A DNA stretch of 6,152 nucleotides from NCBI GenBank assembly GCA_964453155.1, contig CAYVQU010000254.1, positions 1 to 6,152 of the forward strand. Direction: 5' to 3'. The notes below the pieces were generated by a model, which was not told the DNA's origin, made no database searches, and was given only the letters and a program-made list of their open reading frames with translations. A program made the translations under genes and the position numbers. Positions 6,140 to 6,152 of the stretch are shown here, piece after piece. Each line of letters opens with the position of its first letter. Within the stretch, counting starts at the first letter, position 1. Source of the DNA: CAYVQU01 sp964453155. Lineage in GTDB: Bacteria; Chloroflexota; Anaerolineae; Anaerolineales; UBA11858.

Positions 6140-6152
6140 CTGAAGAACATTA

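Overview
The window holds two large same-strand genes, both for soluble hybrid histidine kinases, and two short non-coding stretches built from unusual paired inverted repeats. The codon use is unremarkable and the base composition moderate. GAF arrays joined to a kinase and a receiver with an 'A-W-Q-P-x-L-I-x-M' signature, with a helical tail after the receiver, are typical of Chloroflexota (Anaerolineae-like) and of filamentous cyanobacteria. I favour Chloroflexota, because the repeated 'GGLTDY...SWVGVPILLGDQ' GAF type is common there. This is an inference from family resemblance, not a database result.

Layout. Bases 1-58 are coding-like sequence broken by an in-frame TGA. Bases 59-3886 encode a GAF-array histidine kinase with a C-terminal receiver; its first GAF domain lacks its N-terminal half, so the gene is 5'-incomplete or interrupted. 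Bases 3887-4072 are intergenic and hold an inverted-repeat pair (A1), a weak terminator-like hairpin, a second pair (B') and a good sigma-70-type promoter and ribosome binding site. Bases 4073-5905 encode a REC-kinase-REC hybrid protein. Bases 5906-6152 are intergenic and hold three more long-spaced inverted repeats (A', B, A2) and a small hairpin.

How the parts may work together. The two proteins are paralogous over kinase, receiver and tail. The first has many GAF sensor modules; the second has no sensor module but starts with an intact receiver. An obvious model (inference) is that the GAF kinase or its receiver feeds phosphate to the N-terminal receiver of the second protein. No DNA-binding output domain or canonical HPt domain is encoded here, so the final output lies elsewhere.

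Most notable points: (1) the C-terminal receiver of the second kinase has lost its phospho-acceptor (Asp to His) and its conserved Lys (to Arg), so it is a pseudo-receiver; (2) a family of 9-bp inverted repeats with a constant 31-nt spacer follows both genes, and a related pair overlaps the promoter of the second gene; (3) the first gene is interrupted inside a GAF domain; (4) both kinases share an uncharacterised histidine-free helical tail.
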